A DNA stretch of 6,608 nt from an uncultured Candidatus Melainabacteria bacterium (GCA_934754855.1 CAKVJR010000095.1:1-6608); one strand, 5' to 3'. Shown: positions 1 through 6,563, counted from the first letter of the stretch. Notes: generated by a model from the sequence alone, not told the origin. Translations and numbers: made by a program.

Positions 1-784
1 CACGGCAAATTCCGGGGGCTGTAAGGCTAGCGGCAACCAATTCGACCAAATCGCCTTTTCCTGCCACGTAACCGCCTGCTTCGACAATTCCGCCGCCTGC
101 ATTTTTGATTAAAGAACCAGCAATGAGGTCTGCTCCAACATCAAGAGGTTCGAGTTTTTCGACAAATTCACCGTAACAGTTATCAACAAAGCAAATACAA
201 TTCGGATTTTGAGATTTTACAACCTCAACAATTTTTTTGATTGTATCGATTGTCAAAGATTTTCTGAGCGAATAACCTCTTGAGCGTTGAATTAAGACCA
301 TTGTAGTCGTTTCATCAACCATTTGTTCAAGTTTGTCAAAATCGATATCGACACCGTTTAAAAGAGGAACTTCGTCATACAAAACTCCGTGTCCCATAAG
401 CGATTGCTTGTAATCACCACGTTTTCCGATAACTTCTTCCATTGTGTCGTAAGGCGAACCCGCAACAGATAAAAGTTTGTCCCCGTGGCGTAAACAACCG
501 AACAAACAGCAGGAAAGAGTGTGCGTTCCCGAAACGAAATGCGGTCTTGCCATTGCTTTTTCTGCATGAAAAACGTCCGCAAAGACGTTATCAAGGGCTT
601 CTCGACCTATATCATCGTGACCGTAGCCCGATACGGTATAAAAATGTTGCATACCGACCTGATTTTTGATAAAAGCGTCAAGAACCTTTTCCTGATTGTA
701 TTCTTTTATCTCATCGGTAAGTTTAAATTGTTCCGAAACTTTTTTTTCGGCTTTTTGGATTATTTCAATTGTAGTATTTTTCAT
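1..784 (-). CDS. Methionine gamma-lyase / aluminium-resistance family PLP enzyme, partial (C-terminus beyond left edge)
   Basis: Reading the minus strand from ATG at 784-782 gives 261 uninterrupted codons that run off the left edge; full-length relatives are about 400-430 residues, so roughly the last third is missing. The product starts MKNTTIEIIQ and looks like the Met_gamma_lyase family (PF06838; YnbB-like, often named aluminium resistance protein), a cytosolic fold-type I PLP enzyme group. Visible family signatures are GYGHDDIGRE at residues 53-62, RPHFVSGTHTL at 80-90 (phosphate-binding region), FVDNCYGEF around 199-207 with D201 as the probable pyridine-nitrogen aspartate, and GSLIKNAGGG around 223-232 with K227 as the likely Schiff-base lysine. 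The family is annotated for C-S lyase chemistry on sulfur amino acids, but the true substrate is poorly established. There is no Shine-Dalgarno before the ATG; a promoter candidate would place transcription close to the start codon. It is transcribed divergently from the LCP gene. The family call is firm, the substrate is not. Confidence 0.9.
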   Translation of the reverse strand, partial: MKNTTIEIIQKAEKKVSEQFKLTDEIKEYNQEKVLDAFIKNQVGMQHFYTVSGYGHDDIGREALDNVFADVFHAEKAMARPHFVSGTHTLSCCLFGCLRHGDKLLSVAGSPYDTMEEVIGKRGDYKQSLMGHGVLYDEVPLLNGVDIDFDKLEQMVDETTTMVLIQRSRGYSLRKSLTIDTIKKIVEVVKSQNPNCICFVDNCYGEFVEKLEPLDVGADLIAGSLIKNAGGGIVEAGGYVAGKGDLVELVAASLTAPGICR

Positions 785-790
785 ATTAAA

Positions 791-819
791 ATAAAATCAC
801 AAACAACAAACTCTTTCAA
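791..819 (-). promoter_or_regulatory. Candidate sigma70-type promoter for the minus-strand PLP enzyme gene
   Basis: On the minus strand, TTGAAA (819-814, five of six matches to the -35 consensus) is followed after 17 nt by TTTTAT (796-791, four of six matches to the -10). The implied start of transcription falls within a few bases of the ATG at 784, giving a leaderless or nearly leaderless mRNA. That agrees with the lack of a Shine-Dalgarno sequence there. The region is AT-rich, so chance matches are easy and this remains a weak prediction. Confidence 0.3.
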
Positions 820-857
820 ATCATAAAATTTTGAGGGGTGTTCTATTTAGAAAATGT

Positions 858-886
858 TTGGTGTAGAATAGATAAAAAATTATAAA
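858..886 (+). promoter_or_regulatory. Candidate promoter for the LCP gene and the downstream operon
   Basis: TTGGTG (858-863, three of six to the -35 consensus) lies 17 nt before TATAAA (881-886, five of six to the -10). The transcript would start near 893, only about 10 nt before the ATG at 903. A second -10-like hexamer, TAGAAT at 864-869, has no good -35 partner. The divergent gap from 785 to 902 is the only sizeable non-coding stretch upstream of the operon, so a plus-strand promoter is expected in it, but these particular hexamers are uncertain. Confidence 0.28.
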
Positions 887-902
887 TGGTGTAACAGGTC
901 AA

Positions 903-2231
903 ATGTCTGAAGAATACAATAATAACTACGAAAACGAGGATTTGAATCCTGAAGAATACGGAAAAACTTTTTCAAAATTTTTGAAAGAGGACGACAAAGA
1001 TAAACAAAGTCTTTTTAAACCGATAGGGGCAATCATTGCAGTGGCTGCGGTTGCAGCAATGGCTTATGCGGGATTTACTTATTTTACGGGAAACGGCGAC
1101 CAAATTTCGGAATTTTTCAAAGAACACAATTTCTTTGCACAAAACAATAAACCGAAATTCAGCGAAAAGATATTCAACAGACGCCAAAATATCTTGGTTT
1201 TGGGTGTTGATTCAAACGGACAAGACGCAGACCCGTTTAACGGCACACGTTCTGACACAATCGTCGTTGTAAGCGTTGACCCGAAAGCAAAAAGTGTCAA
1301 TTTCCTTTCTATTCCCCGTGACAGTAAGGTTTACATTGCTCACGGAAAAGGCGTTCAAAAAATCAATGCCGCACACGCTTTAGGCGGAATTGAACTTACA
1401 AAAGATACAATTGAAGAAACTTTTGGCATAAAAATCAACAATTACGTTGTGTTCAACACAGAGGGTGTTCGTGAAATTGTCGATGCCATCGGCGGAATAC
1501 CCGTTTATGTCGAAAAAGATATGAGATACCACGATTATACGGCAGGTTTGCATATCGATTTGACAAAAGGCACACACATGTTGGACGGCAAAACGGCGGA
1601 AGGTTTCTTGAGATTCAGAAAAGATGCCTTGGGCGATATCGGCAGAACGGCAAGACAACAGTGGTTTTTGAGAGCATTGGCAGACAGACTCAAATCTCCC
1701 GAAGTTATCCCGAAAATCCCTGCCGCATTAAAAGTTGTCGATAAATATGTAAAAAGTGATTTAAGTTTATACCAAATGTCACAATACGCAGCATTTGCAA
1801 CGTCTTTGGACATGTCAAAAATTGAAACGGCAACTCTTCCGGGTACTCCGAACAAAAGAGGCTACATCAGTTATTGGATTTTGGACCCCGAACAATGCAG
1901 CGACGTAATTAACAGAATGGTTTACGGCAAAAAGCATGTTATGGAAGAGGGCGAAAAGTTGCCTGTTGCAGGCATTATGTACACTGCCGACAATGCCGAA
2001 AAGGCTGAAAAAATCAAAGCCGAACTTGAAAAAGAGGGATTTACCGTCAATATGTCAAAATACAGACGTTTGCCCCACCCGCAAATTCAAGGTCACACGA
2101 ATGCAATTTCGAGAGATTTTCTTGACAGCGTTAAGAAAACAGTTCCCGAGATTGAAGATTTCCAATTCGTTTTCGACCCAACCCGAATTTATTGCGTAAA
2201 CAGTGATTTCACAATTATTTTATCGGAATAG
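903..2231 (+). CDS. LytR-CpsA-Psr (LCP) family glycopolymer transferase with C-terminal LytR_C-like domain
   Basis: 442 residues. The N-terminus (1-38) is acidic and probably cytoplasmic, followed by one hydrophobic segment at about 39-63, so the catalytic part should face outside the cytoplasmic membrane. The LCP domain spans about 95-260: NILVLGVDS at 96-104, RSDTI at 116-120, SIPRD at 136-140, KINAAHALGG at 153-162, RFRKD at 237-241 and DIGRTARQQ at 245-253. These contain the Arg and Asp residues that bind the lipid pyrophosphate and metal in this family. A linker leads to about 364-440 (GIMYTADNAEKAEKI onward), which resembles the LytR_C domain. LCP proteins transfer lipid-linked glycopolymers onto peptidoglycan; the polymer here cannot be told. 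The ATG has only a weak AGGT (896-899) placed too near it. This is the first gene of the plus-strand run and ends in a TAG that overlaps the next gene's Shine-Dalgarno. The domain call is strong and the gene is intact. Confidence 0.92.
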   Translation: MSEEYNNNYENEDLNPEEYGKTFSKFLKEDDKDKQSLFKPIGAIIAVAAVAAMAYAGFTYFTGNGDQISEFFKEHNFFAQNNKPKFSEKIFNRRQNILVLGVDSNGQDADPFNGTRSDTIVVVSVDPKAKSVNFLSIPRDSKVYIAHGKGVQKINAAHALGGIELTKDTIEETFGIKINNYVVFNTEGVREIVDAIGGIPVYVEKDMRYHDYTAGLHIDLTKGTHMLDGKTAEGFLRFRKDALGDIGRTARQQWFLRALADRLKSPEVIPKIPAALKVVDKYVKSDLSLYQMSQYAAFATSLDMSKIETATLPGTPNKRGYISYWILDPEQCSDVINRMVYGKKHVMEEGEKLPVAGIMYTADNAEKAEKIKAELEKEGFTVNMSKYRRLPHPQIQGHTNAISRDFLDSVKKTVPEIEDFQFVFDPTRIYCVNSDFTIILSE

Positions 2232-2234
2232 GAG
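2230..2234 (+). promoter_or_regulatory. Shine-Dalgarno of the nitroreductase gene, overlapping the LCP stop codon
   Basis: AGGAG begins within the TAG stop (2229-2231) of the LCP gene and lies 6 nt before the ATG at 2241. It fixes that start and suggests translational coupling between the two genes. Confidence 0.75.
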
Positions 2235-2240
2235 ATTGAA

Positions 2241-2897
2241 ATGATTTTAAATGAAATTGCAAAAAGACAATCGGTAAGACAATATTCAGATAAAAAAGTT
2301 TCTAAAGAAAATATAGAGGAAATCCTTGAAGCAGGCAGAATTGCACCGTCTTGGATGAATGTTCAGCCGTGGCATTTCATTGTTGTTGACGATGAAGAAA
2401 CAAAAACACTTTTATCCGTAAGTGCAAAATATCAAAAACAAATCAAGGAAGCATCGCACGTAATTGTTTTGCTTGGTGATTTTGCGGCTTGGAATAACAA
2501 AAATTTCGGTAAAATTTTGACAGAAAAAGGAATGCCCGAAGAGAGCGTTCAGCATATTTTGAGCGACAAAGGCTACAATCCTGCCCAAAATACAAGTGCA
2601 ATTCTTATGGCAAGAACTATGGAACAATGCTCTTATGCTATGGCATTTATGGATTTGCAGGCACAATCATTGGGAATAGATTGCTGCATTATCGGAGCAT
2701 TTGCAAACGAACTTACTGGCTTTACCCCCGACATTTACGAAACGGTTAAAGAAAAACTCAATATTCCCGACAGTGCAATGATTGCGGGAATGTTGACTTT
2801 GGGCTACCGAAAAGACGGCGTTAAAAATCTTCCCAAAAGAAGAAAACTTTTTGAAACAGTCGTTTCATACGGAAAATACGGACAAAAATTTAATTAG
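2241..2897 (+). CDS. Nitroreductase family protein (FMN-dependent oxidoreductase)
   Basis: 218 residues, the normal size for a one-domain nitroreductase, with no signal peptide or membrane segment, so cytosolic. The N-terminus has the classic FMN phosphate-binding pattern KRQSVRQYS (8-16; R9, S11, R13). It is followed by APSWMNVQPWHF at 35-46, the family's APSxxNxQPW motif, which contacts FMN and shapes the active site. GIDCCIIGAF (145-154) matches the family's G-x-x-x-C-x-I-G segment, IAGMLTLGYR (171-180) is the buried strand, and LPKRRKL (187-193) is the usual C-terminal basic patch that binds the FMN phosphate. Such enzymes form homodimers and reduce nitro compounds, quinones or flavins with NAD(P)H; sequence alone does not give the natural substrate. 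The gene follows LCP by 9 nt and precedes mazG by 8 nt. W38 in the motif, where a small residue is common, is slightly unusual. Confidence 0.92.
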   Translation: MILNEIAKRQSVRQYSDKKVSKENIEEILEAGRIAPSWMNVQPWHFIVVDDEETKTLLSVSAKYQKQIKEASHVIVLLGDFAAWNNKNFGKILTEKGMPEESVQHILSDKGYNPAQNTSAILMARTMEQCSYAMAFMDLQAQSLGIDCCIIGAFANELTGFTPDIYETVKEKLNIPDSAMIAGMLTLGYRKDGVKNLPKRRKLFETVVSYGKYGQKFN

Positions 2898-2900
2898 AGG
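2896..2900 (+). promoter_or_regulatory. Shine-Dalgarno of mazG, overlapping the nitroreductase stop codon
   Basis: AGAGG shares two bases with the TAG stop (2895-2897) of the nitroreductase gene and sits 5 nt before the ATG at 2906. It supports that start and coupled translation. Confidence 0.7.
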
Positions 2901-2905
2901 TAATT

Positions 2906-3694
2906 ATGGAATATCCTGCACTCGCTGAATTAATTAAAACAATTTCAATTTTGCGTTCGGAAAACGGTTGTTCTTGGGACAGAGAACAAACCCACGCTTC
3001 CCTTCGCCACAACATGGCTGAAGAGGCTTATGAAGCAATCGACGCAATAAATTCGGGCGATATGAATCACCTGAAAGAAGAATTGGGTGATGTTCTTTTG
3101 CAAGTTGTTTTACACGCTCAAATCGCAAAAGAAGAAGGATTTTTCGATATTGAAGATGTTGCAAAACGCTTGAATGACAAACTTATCCACCGCCACCCCC
3201 ACGTTTTTGGGAATGTAAAAGTTAACGGAACAGACGATATTTTAGCAAATTGGGATAAGTTGAAAGCAGAAGAAAAACCGCACAGAAAGTCACTTATGGA
3301 CGGTATTTCAAAATCTCAATCAGCCTTAATGTCCGCCCAAAAAATCAGTTGCAAGGCTGTCAAAGTCGGTTTTGAATGGCAAAGCGACGAACAGTTGAAA
3401 GAATGCATTATGTCTGAGTTTAAGGAATTTGACGAAGCACAGACTTACGACGAAAAAGAAGAAGAATTCGGCGATATTTTATTTGCCGTCGTAAACCTTG
3501 CAAGACGTCATCAAATCGATGCTGAACAGGCATTAATCCGTTCAAATACAAAATTTATGAAACGTTTTAGAAAAATGGAAGAAATGGCAGAAAAACCATT
3601 GACGGATTTGACTTTCGAGGAATGGGACGCATTATGGAAAAAAGCAAAAAAATTAGTTTCAGATGACGTGGCAATAGACGTAAAGGCAGATTAG
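2906..3694 (+). CDS. mazG: Nucleoside triphosphate pyrophosphohydrolase MazG
   Basis: 262 residues, essentially the length of E. coli MazG (263). It is cytosolic and hydrolyses (d)NTPs to NMP and pyrophosphate, a house-cleaning role. The N-terminal MazG domain has GCSWDREQTH (21-30), the EExxE helix at E39, E40 and E43, and the ExxD helix at E59 and D62 (EELGD), which together bind the magnesium ions. HRHPHVFG (95-102) and NWDKLKAEEK (115-124) are standard MazG signatures. The second MazG-like domain has E171 and E174, EEFGD with E187 and D190, and NTKFMKRFRKME (214-225), so both tandem domains look intact. EEW (238-240) in the tail is also typical. The gene starts 8 nt after the nitroreductase and ends 6 nt before the PEBP gene. 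No mazEF genes are beside it. Identity is very secure. Confidence 0.96.
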   Translation: MEYPALAELIKTISILRSENGCSWDREQTHASLRHNMAEEAYEAIDAINSGDMNHLKEELGDVLLQVVLHAQIAKEEGFFDIEDVAKRLNDKLIHRHPHVFGNVKVNGTDDILANWDKLKAEEKPHRKSLMDGISKSQSALMSAQKISCKAVKVGFEWQSDEQLKECIMSEFKEFDEAQTYDEKEEEFGDILFAVVNLARRHQIDAEQALIRSNTKFMKRFRKMEEMAEKPLTDLTFEEWDALWKKAKKLVSDDVAIDVKAD

Positions 3695-3700
3695 CGAAAA

Positions 3701-4261
3701 ATGAAAAAATCTTTTTTATTCGGAACATTAATGACTTTAGCGGCAGTGTTTATAATGACATCGTTGATGTTAGGCAGCGATACGAGTTTCGGCTCGATTT
3801 ATAAAATGAAATTGACCTCGACAACTTTCCGCAACGGAGAAAGAATACCGCAAGAATACGTAAAAGAATCTTGCGGAGGAAAAGATGTTTCGCCCGATTT
3901 AGATTGGGGAGAAATCCCTGACGGGACAATGAGTTTCGCCATAATTGCACAAGATATTGATACACATGCGACAGGCGGATTTTATCATTGGATTTTGATT
4001 GATATTCCGGCTGACAGAACCTCGATTGCGAAAGGCGAAAACGTCCTCGGTGCAAGGGCTATGAAGAATGATTATCACCAATACGGATATACGGGGCCAT
4101 GCCCGCAATATGGCGAACACCGTTACAATTTCACGGTTTACGCACTTGATGTTCATAAATTAGACGTATCAGATAACGACTTGCCGAAAGATATTGAGGC
4201 GAAAGCGGCATATCACGCCATTGAAACTGCCAAAATCACAGGCATTTACAAAAAATTATGA
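3701..4261 (+). CDS. Exported YbhB/YbcL-type phosphatidylethanolamine-binding protein (PEBP / Raf kinase inhibitor-like)
   Basis: 186 residues. Residues 1-25 (MKKSFLFGTL, then a hydrophobic stretch) look like a signal peptide or membrane anchor; there is no lipobox cysteine and no clear AxA cleavage site. The PEBP domain runs from about 36 to the end, the usual bacterial size of about 150 residues. Ligand-pocket motifs are QDID at 84-87, HW at 96-97 in the DxDxxxxxxxxHW pattern, GPCP at 132-135, and GEHR at 138-141 followed by YNFTVYALD. Bacterial PEBPs have no agreed biochemical role; E. coli YbcL is periplasmic while YbhB is cytoplasmic, so export is known in the family. There is no Shine-Dalgarno before the ATG, which is only 6 nt past the mazG stop, implying coupling. 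Its end overlaps the aminotransferase start by 4 nt (ATGA). Starting at residue 36 instead would give a cytosolic form, but the upstream hydrophobic stretch in frame makes the given start preferable. Confidence 0.9.
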   Translation: MKKSFLFGTLMTLAAVFIMTSLMLGSDTSFGSIYKMKLTSTTFRNGERIPQEYVKESCGGKDVSPDLDWGEIPDGTMSFAIIAQDIDTHATGGFYHWILIDIPADRTSIAKGENVLGARAMKNDYHQYGYTGPCPQYGEHRYNFTVYALDVHKLDVSDNDLPKDIEAKAAYHAIETAKITGIYKKL

Positions 4262-5364
4262 AAATAGATATTTTCAAAATAGAAGAATTTATGAACGAGT
4301 ATGAAAGTCGTGCAAAGTATGATATGACAACGACTTGCATAGATTCTTTTTCTTTGAAAAGTTTGTTTGAATTGACGGGAGAAAATCTTTCGGAAATTCT
4401 CGAAAAGCCGCTTCATTACGGCGATATCACGGGGTCATTAAGACTTAAAAACGATGTAGCAAATTTATATCAAAACAAAACCGACAAAAATGTTACGGTA
4501 ACGCTCGGTGCTATCGGCGGAAACTCGCTCGTATTCTTGAGTTTGCTCGAAAGAGGGGACGAAGTCGTATCAATCATTCCAACCTACCAGCAGCATTACT
4601 CAATCCCGAAACAGTTGGGAGCAAAGGTTAAATTAATAAAACTGAAACCCGAGTTAAATTGGCACATTGACCTTGACGAACTTGAAAAAACGGTTACAAC
4701 AAAAACAAAATTAATCACCTTAAACAACCCAAACAACCCGACAGGTGCGGTTTTGAGCGAAGAAGAATTGAAAAAAATCGTCGAAATTGCGAAAAATGCA
4801 GGGGCTTATATTTTGTCGGACGAGGTGTACAGATTTTTAAATCACGATAAAAATTCCACGACAACATCAATCGCAGACCTTTATGATAAGGGGATTTCAA
4901 CCTTTTCAATGTCAAAAACTTTTTCACTTGCGGGCATTCGTGTGGGATTTGTCGTTGCAGATGAAAAAATCATTGAAAACATTAATCGTCAAAGACAGTA
5001 CAACACAATCAGCATAAGTGCTTTGGACGATTATATTGCTTGTCTTGCACTTGAAAATCGTGAGAAAATTTTGGAGAGAAATTTAAAAATTGTATTAGAG
5101 GGCAAAAAAGTTTTGTTAGATTGGGTCAATCGGGAACCGAAAATTTCTATGTCCTCGCTCGAGGGTGGAACGACAGCGTTTGTGGGCTATGACGACCCTA
5201 AAAATTCTTATGAATTTGCATTAGATTTGTTTAAAGATACGGGAGTGCTTGTTCTTCCGGGGGACGCAATGGAAATTCCGAAACACTTGAGAATAGGCTA
5301 TTGTGGCGAGATTAAAAATTTCAAAGAGGGGCTTGAAAAATTCTCCGCTTGGTTGAATAAATAA
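4258..5364 (+). CDS. Class I/II aminotransferase (PLP fold type I), substrate unknown
   Basis: 368 residues, cytosolic. All catalytic landmarks of class I/II aminotransferases are visible: TYQQH at 109-113 (aromatic residue stacking on PLP), NNPNNPTG at 156-163, SDEVYR at 187-192 (D188 binds the pyridine nitrogen, Y191 the 3'-hydroxyl), SMSKTFSLAGIRVGF at 217-231 with K220 as the Schiff-base lysine and R228 for the phosphate, and LRIGY at 344-348 with R345 as the alpha-carboxylate-binding arginine. The N-terminus (MNEYESRAKYDM, then DSFSLKSLFELTG at 29-41) is of a sub-type often annotated only as aminotransferase or as related to capreomycidine synthase-like enzymes, rather than AspC or HisC. 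The reaction is probably transamination, or another PLP reaction, of an amino acid that cannot be named. The start overlaps the PEBP stop by 4 nt with no strong Shine-Dalgarno, so it probably relies on re-initiation. No defects seen. Confidence 0.92.
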   Translation: MKIDIFKIEEFMNEYESRAKYDMTTTCIDSFSLKSLFELTGENLSEILEKPLHYGDITGSLRLKNDVANLYQNKTDKNVTVTLGAIGGNSLVFLSLLERGDEVVSIIPTYQQHYSIPKQLGAKVKLIKLKPELNWHIDLDELEKTVTTKTKLITLNNPNNPTGAVLSEEELKKIVEIAKNAGAYILSDEVYRFLNHDKNSTTTSIADLYDKGISTFSMSKTFSLAGIRVGFVVADEKIIENINRQRQYNTISISALDDYIACLALENREKILERNLKIVLEGKKVLLDWVNREPKISMSSLEGGTTAFVGYDDPKNSYEFALDLFKDTGVLVLPGDAMEIPKHLRIGYCGEIKNFKEGLEKFSAWLNK

Positions 5365-5392
5365 CTTAATTTTACGGAAAGAATTTATTTTC

Positions 5393-6346
5393 ATGTCGAA
5401 AAAAAAGAAAATACTAAAAATAATAAGCATTAATTTATTACTTCTCATAACAATTTTTTTGGCGGCAGAAATAAATTGTTTTATTATGGCGTACAGAATA
5501 CATTTCCCTGAATTTTTGCAGAAAAAAAGCACAATAGATTTTTTGGTTTCAAAATATTTTGAAGATGTAAATAGAGAATGTTACGATGTACCTAACCACA
5601 AAATGCGACCGATAGCGGGAAAAAATTTCAAAAAAAATCCGATTATTTTGTTTGGTTGTTCTGTCACATACGGTTATGAATTGGGCGAAAACGAGAATTT
5701 TTCGGGAGTTCTTTCAAAACTCACAAAACGCCCTGTATATAATATGAGCGGCGTCGGTTGGACATTTGCACACATGTTAAAAAATCTTCAATCCAATCCG
5801 ACAATAGAAAACCTTAATCCTGACTATATAATCTATACCTACATCAACGACCAAAGATGCAGAATGTTTTTCATTCAAGGCTGGCCAAGCGACACGGGGC
5901 TTTACCTCAGATACAGAATTGACAAAAACAATAATCTTGTTGAGGTTAAAACCGACTATCCGTTTTATTGGCGTTCATATTTGGTCAAAAGTATGCAAGT
6001 TCTATCTCAACTTCAAGCATATACAAATTATGAAAAGCAATCCAAACTTATGCTCAGAATTTTGCAGGAAAGTGCCAAAATTATGAAAACACGTTACCCT
6101 GATGCAAAATTGATAATGCTTTTATACAATGAAAATAAATGCGAAAAAAGGATTATTCCGACTAATCAATATATTAACGAAGAAGAAGAAAAAGAAATTA
6201 AAAAAATGGGCTTTGATATCGTAAATATCGAAGAAGAAATGGGCTACCCGACTTGCACATTTGAATATAAAGTTGATGACTTTCACCCGTCTGCAAAATT
6301 TTGGAGCGAATTTACCCCAAAATTAATCAAAAAATATAATATGTAA
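5393..6346 (+). CDS. Membrane-anchored SGNH/GDSL-like hydrolase family protein
   Basis: 317 residues. A lysine-rich start (MSKKKKILK) is followed by one hydrophobic segment at about 10-32, which fits an N-in anchor or uncleaved signal with the rest outside the membrane. The cysteine at 29 does not lie in a good lipobox. The SGNH blocks are recognisable: FGCSVTYGYEL at 87-97 (block I, nucleophile S90, with Cys in place of the Asp of GDS), NMSGVGW at 117-123 (block II, G120), YTYINDQ at 148-154 (block III, N152), and VDDFHPSAKFW at 294-304 (block V, DxxH with D295 and H298). Family members are esterases, lipases, or glycan O-acetyl transferases or esterases. The substrate is unknown, though a position outside the membrane and an LCP gene in the same run point to an envelope polymer. 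It begins 28 nt after the aminotransferase, the widest gap in the run, with a GGAAAGAA sequence (5376-5383) as a weak, rather distant ribosome site. It may be more AT-rich than its neighbours. Family confidence is good, function low. Confidence 0.82.
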   Translation: MSKKKKILKIISINLLLLITIFLAAEINCFIMAYRIHFPEFLQKKSTIDFLVSKYFEDVNRECYDVPNHKMRPIAGKNFKKNPIILFGCSVTYGYELGENENFSGVLSKLTKRPVYNMSGVGWTFAHMLKNLQSNPTIENLNPDYIIYTYINDQRCRMFFIQGWPSDTGLYLRYRIDKNNNLVEVKTDYPFYWRSYLVKSMQVLSQLQAYTNYEKQSKLMLRILQESAKIMKTRYPDAKLIMLLYNENKCEKRIIPTNQYINEEEEKEIKKMGFDIVNIEEEMGYPTCTFEYKVDDFHPSAKFWSEFTPKLIKKYNM

Positions 6347-6406
6347 AATCACGGTCAAATTGAACAGCCATGCTGATTGACTTACTGAGAAGCGGTGAAA
6401 TATTCT

Positions 6407-6497
6407 CTGTCATTGCGAAGTAAACAAGATTGGAAATATTATCCAACGAATGCATAAACACCGGATTACTTCGTCACTTCGTTCCTCGTAATGACAG
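6407..6497. repeat. Short palindromic dispersed-repeat-like (MITE/RPE-like) element
   Basis: The ends form an inverted repeat: CTGTCATTGCGA (6407-6418) against TCGTAATGACAG (6486-6497), 11 of 12 pairs. The interior of the right arm (CGGATTACTTCGTCACTTCG, 6462-6481) has the look of a very common class of bacterial interspersed palindromes of the type GTCATTGCGAGGAGCGAAGC. Read on the minus strand it encodes the tell-tale CHYEERSDEVIR peptide, well known from spurious ORFs over such repeats. The arms are unequal: the left one lacks the GAGGAACGA part. The element carries no gene, and mobility is not shown by a single copy. Confidence 0.65.
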
Positions 6498-6522
6498 GAA
6501 ATGCTAAACTTCAAACGTTCCT

Positions 6523-6562
6523 TGTCATACTGAGGAACGAGCGAGCAGAGTGCGAGGGCTTG
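6523..6562 (+). repeat. Second, related repeat unit in opposite orientation (probably partial)
   Basis: TGTCATACTGAGGAACGA (6523-6540) matches the reverse complement of 6479-6496 at 15 of 18 positions, so it is a relative of the right arm of the preceding element, inverted and 26 nt away. It continues into a GC-richer GCGAGCAGAGTGCGAGGG tail, unlike the AT-rich coding DNA around it. The right border is unclear and may extend into the hairpin or past the window. Confidence 0.5.
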
Positions 6563-6563
6563 G

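Noticed and set aside
733..750. CCGAAA and TTTCGG inverted repeat around a T-rich loop
   Set aside because: It lies within codons near the start of the minus-strand gene, where AAA and GAA codons explain it; no T-run follows the stem.
442..826. Plus-strand open frames of 75 and 101 codons opposite the left-hand PLP enzyme gene
   Set aside because: They lie antisense to a clear conserved enzyme on the minus strand and encode no recognisable protein.
2906..3694. A MazEF-type toxin-antitoxin or defence context for mazG
   Set aside because: No mazE, mazF, relA or other toxin genes are adjacent; the long two-domain form is the housekeeping type.
5477..5479. Cysteine 29 of the SGNH protein as a lipobox cysteine
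   Set aside because: The preceding residues are E-I-N, not the L-[AS]-[GA] pattern needed by lipoprotein signal peptidase.
6365..6375. Small CAGC/GCTG hairpin just after the SGNH gene as a terminator
   Set aside because: Only four base pairs and no following T-run.
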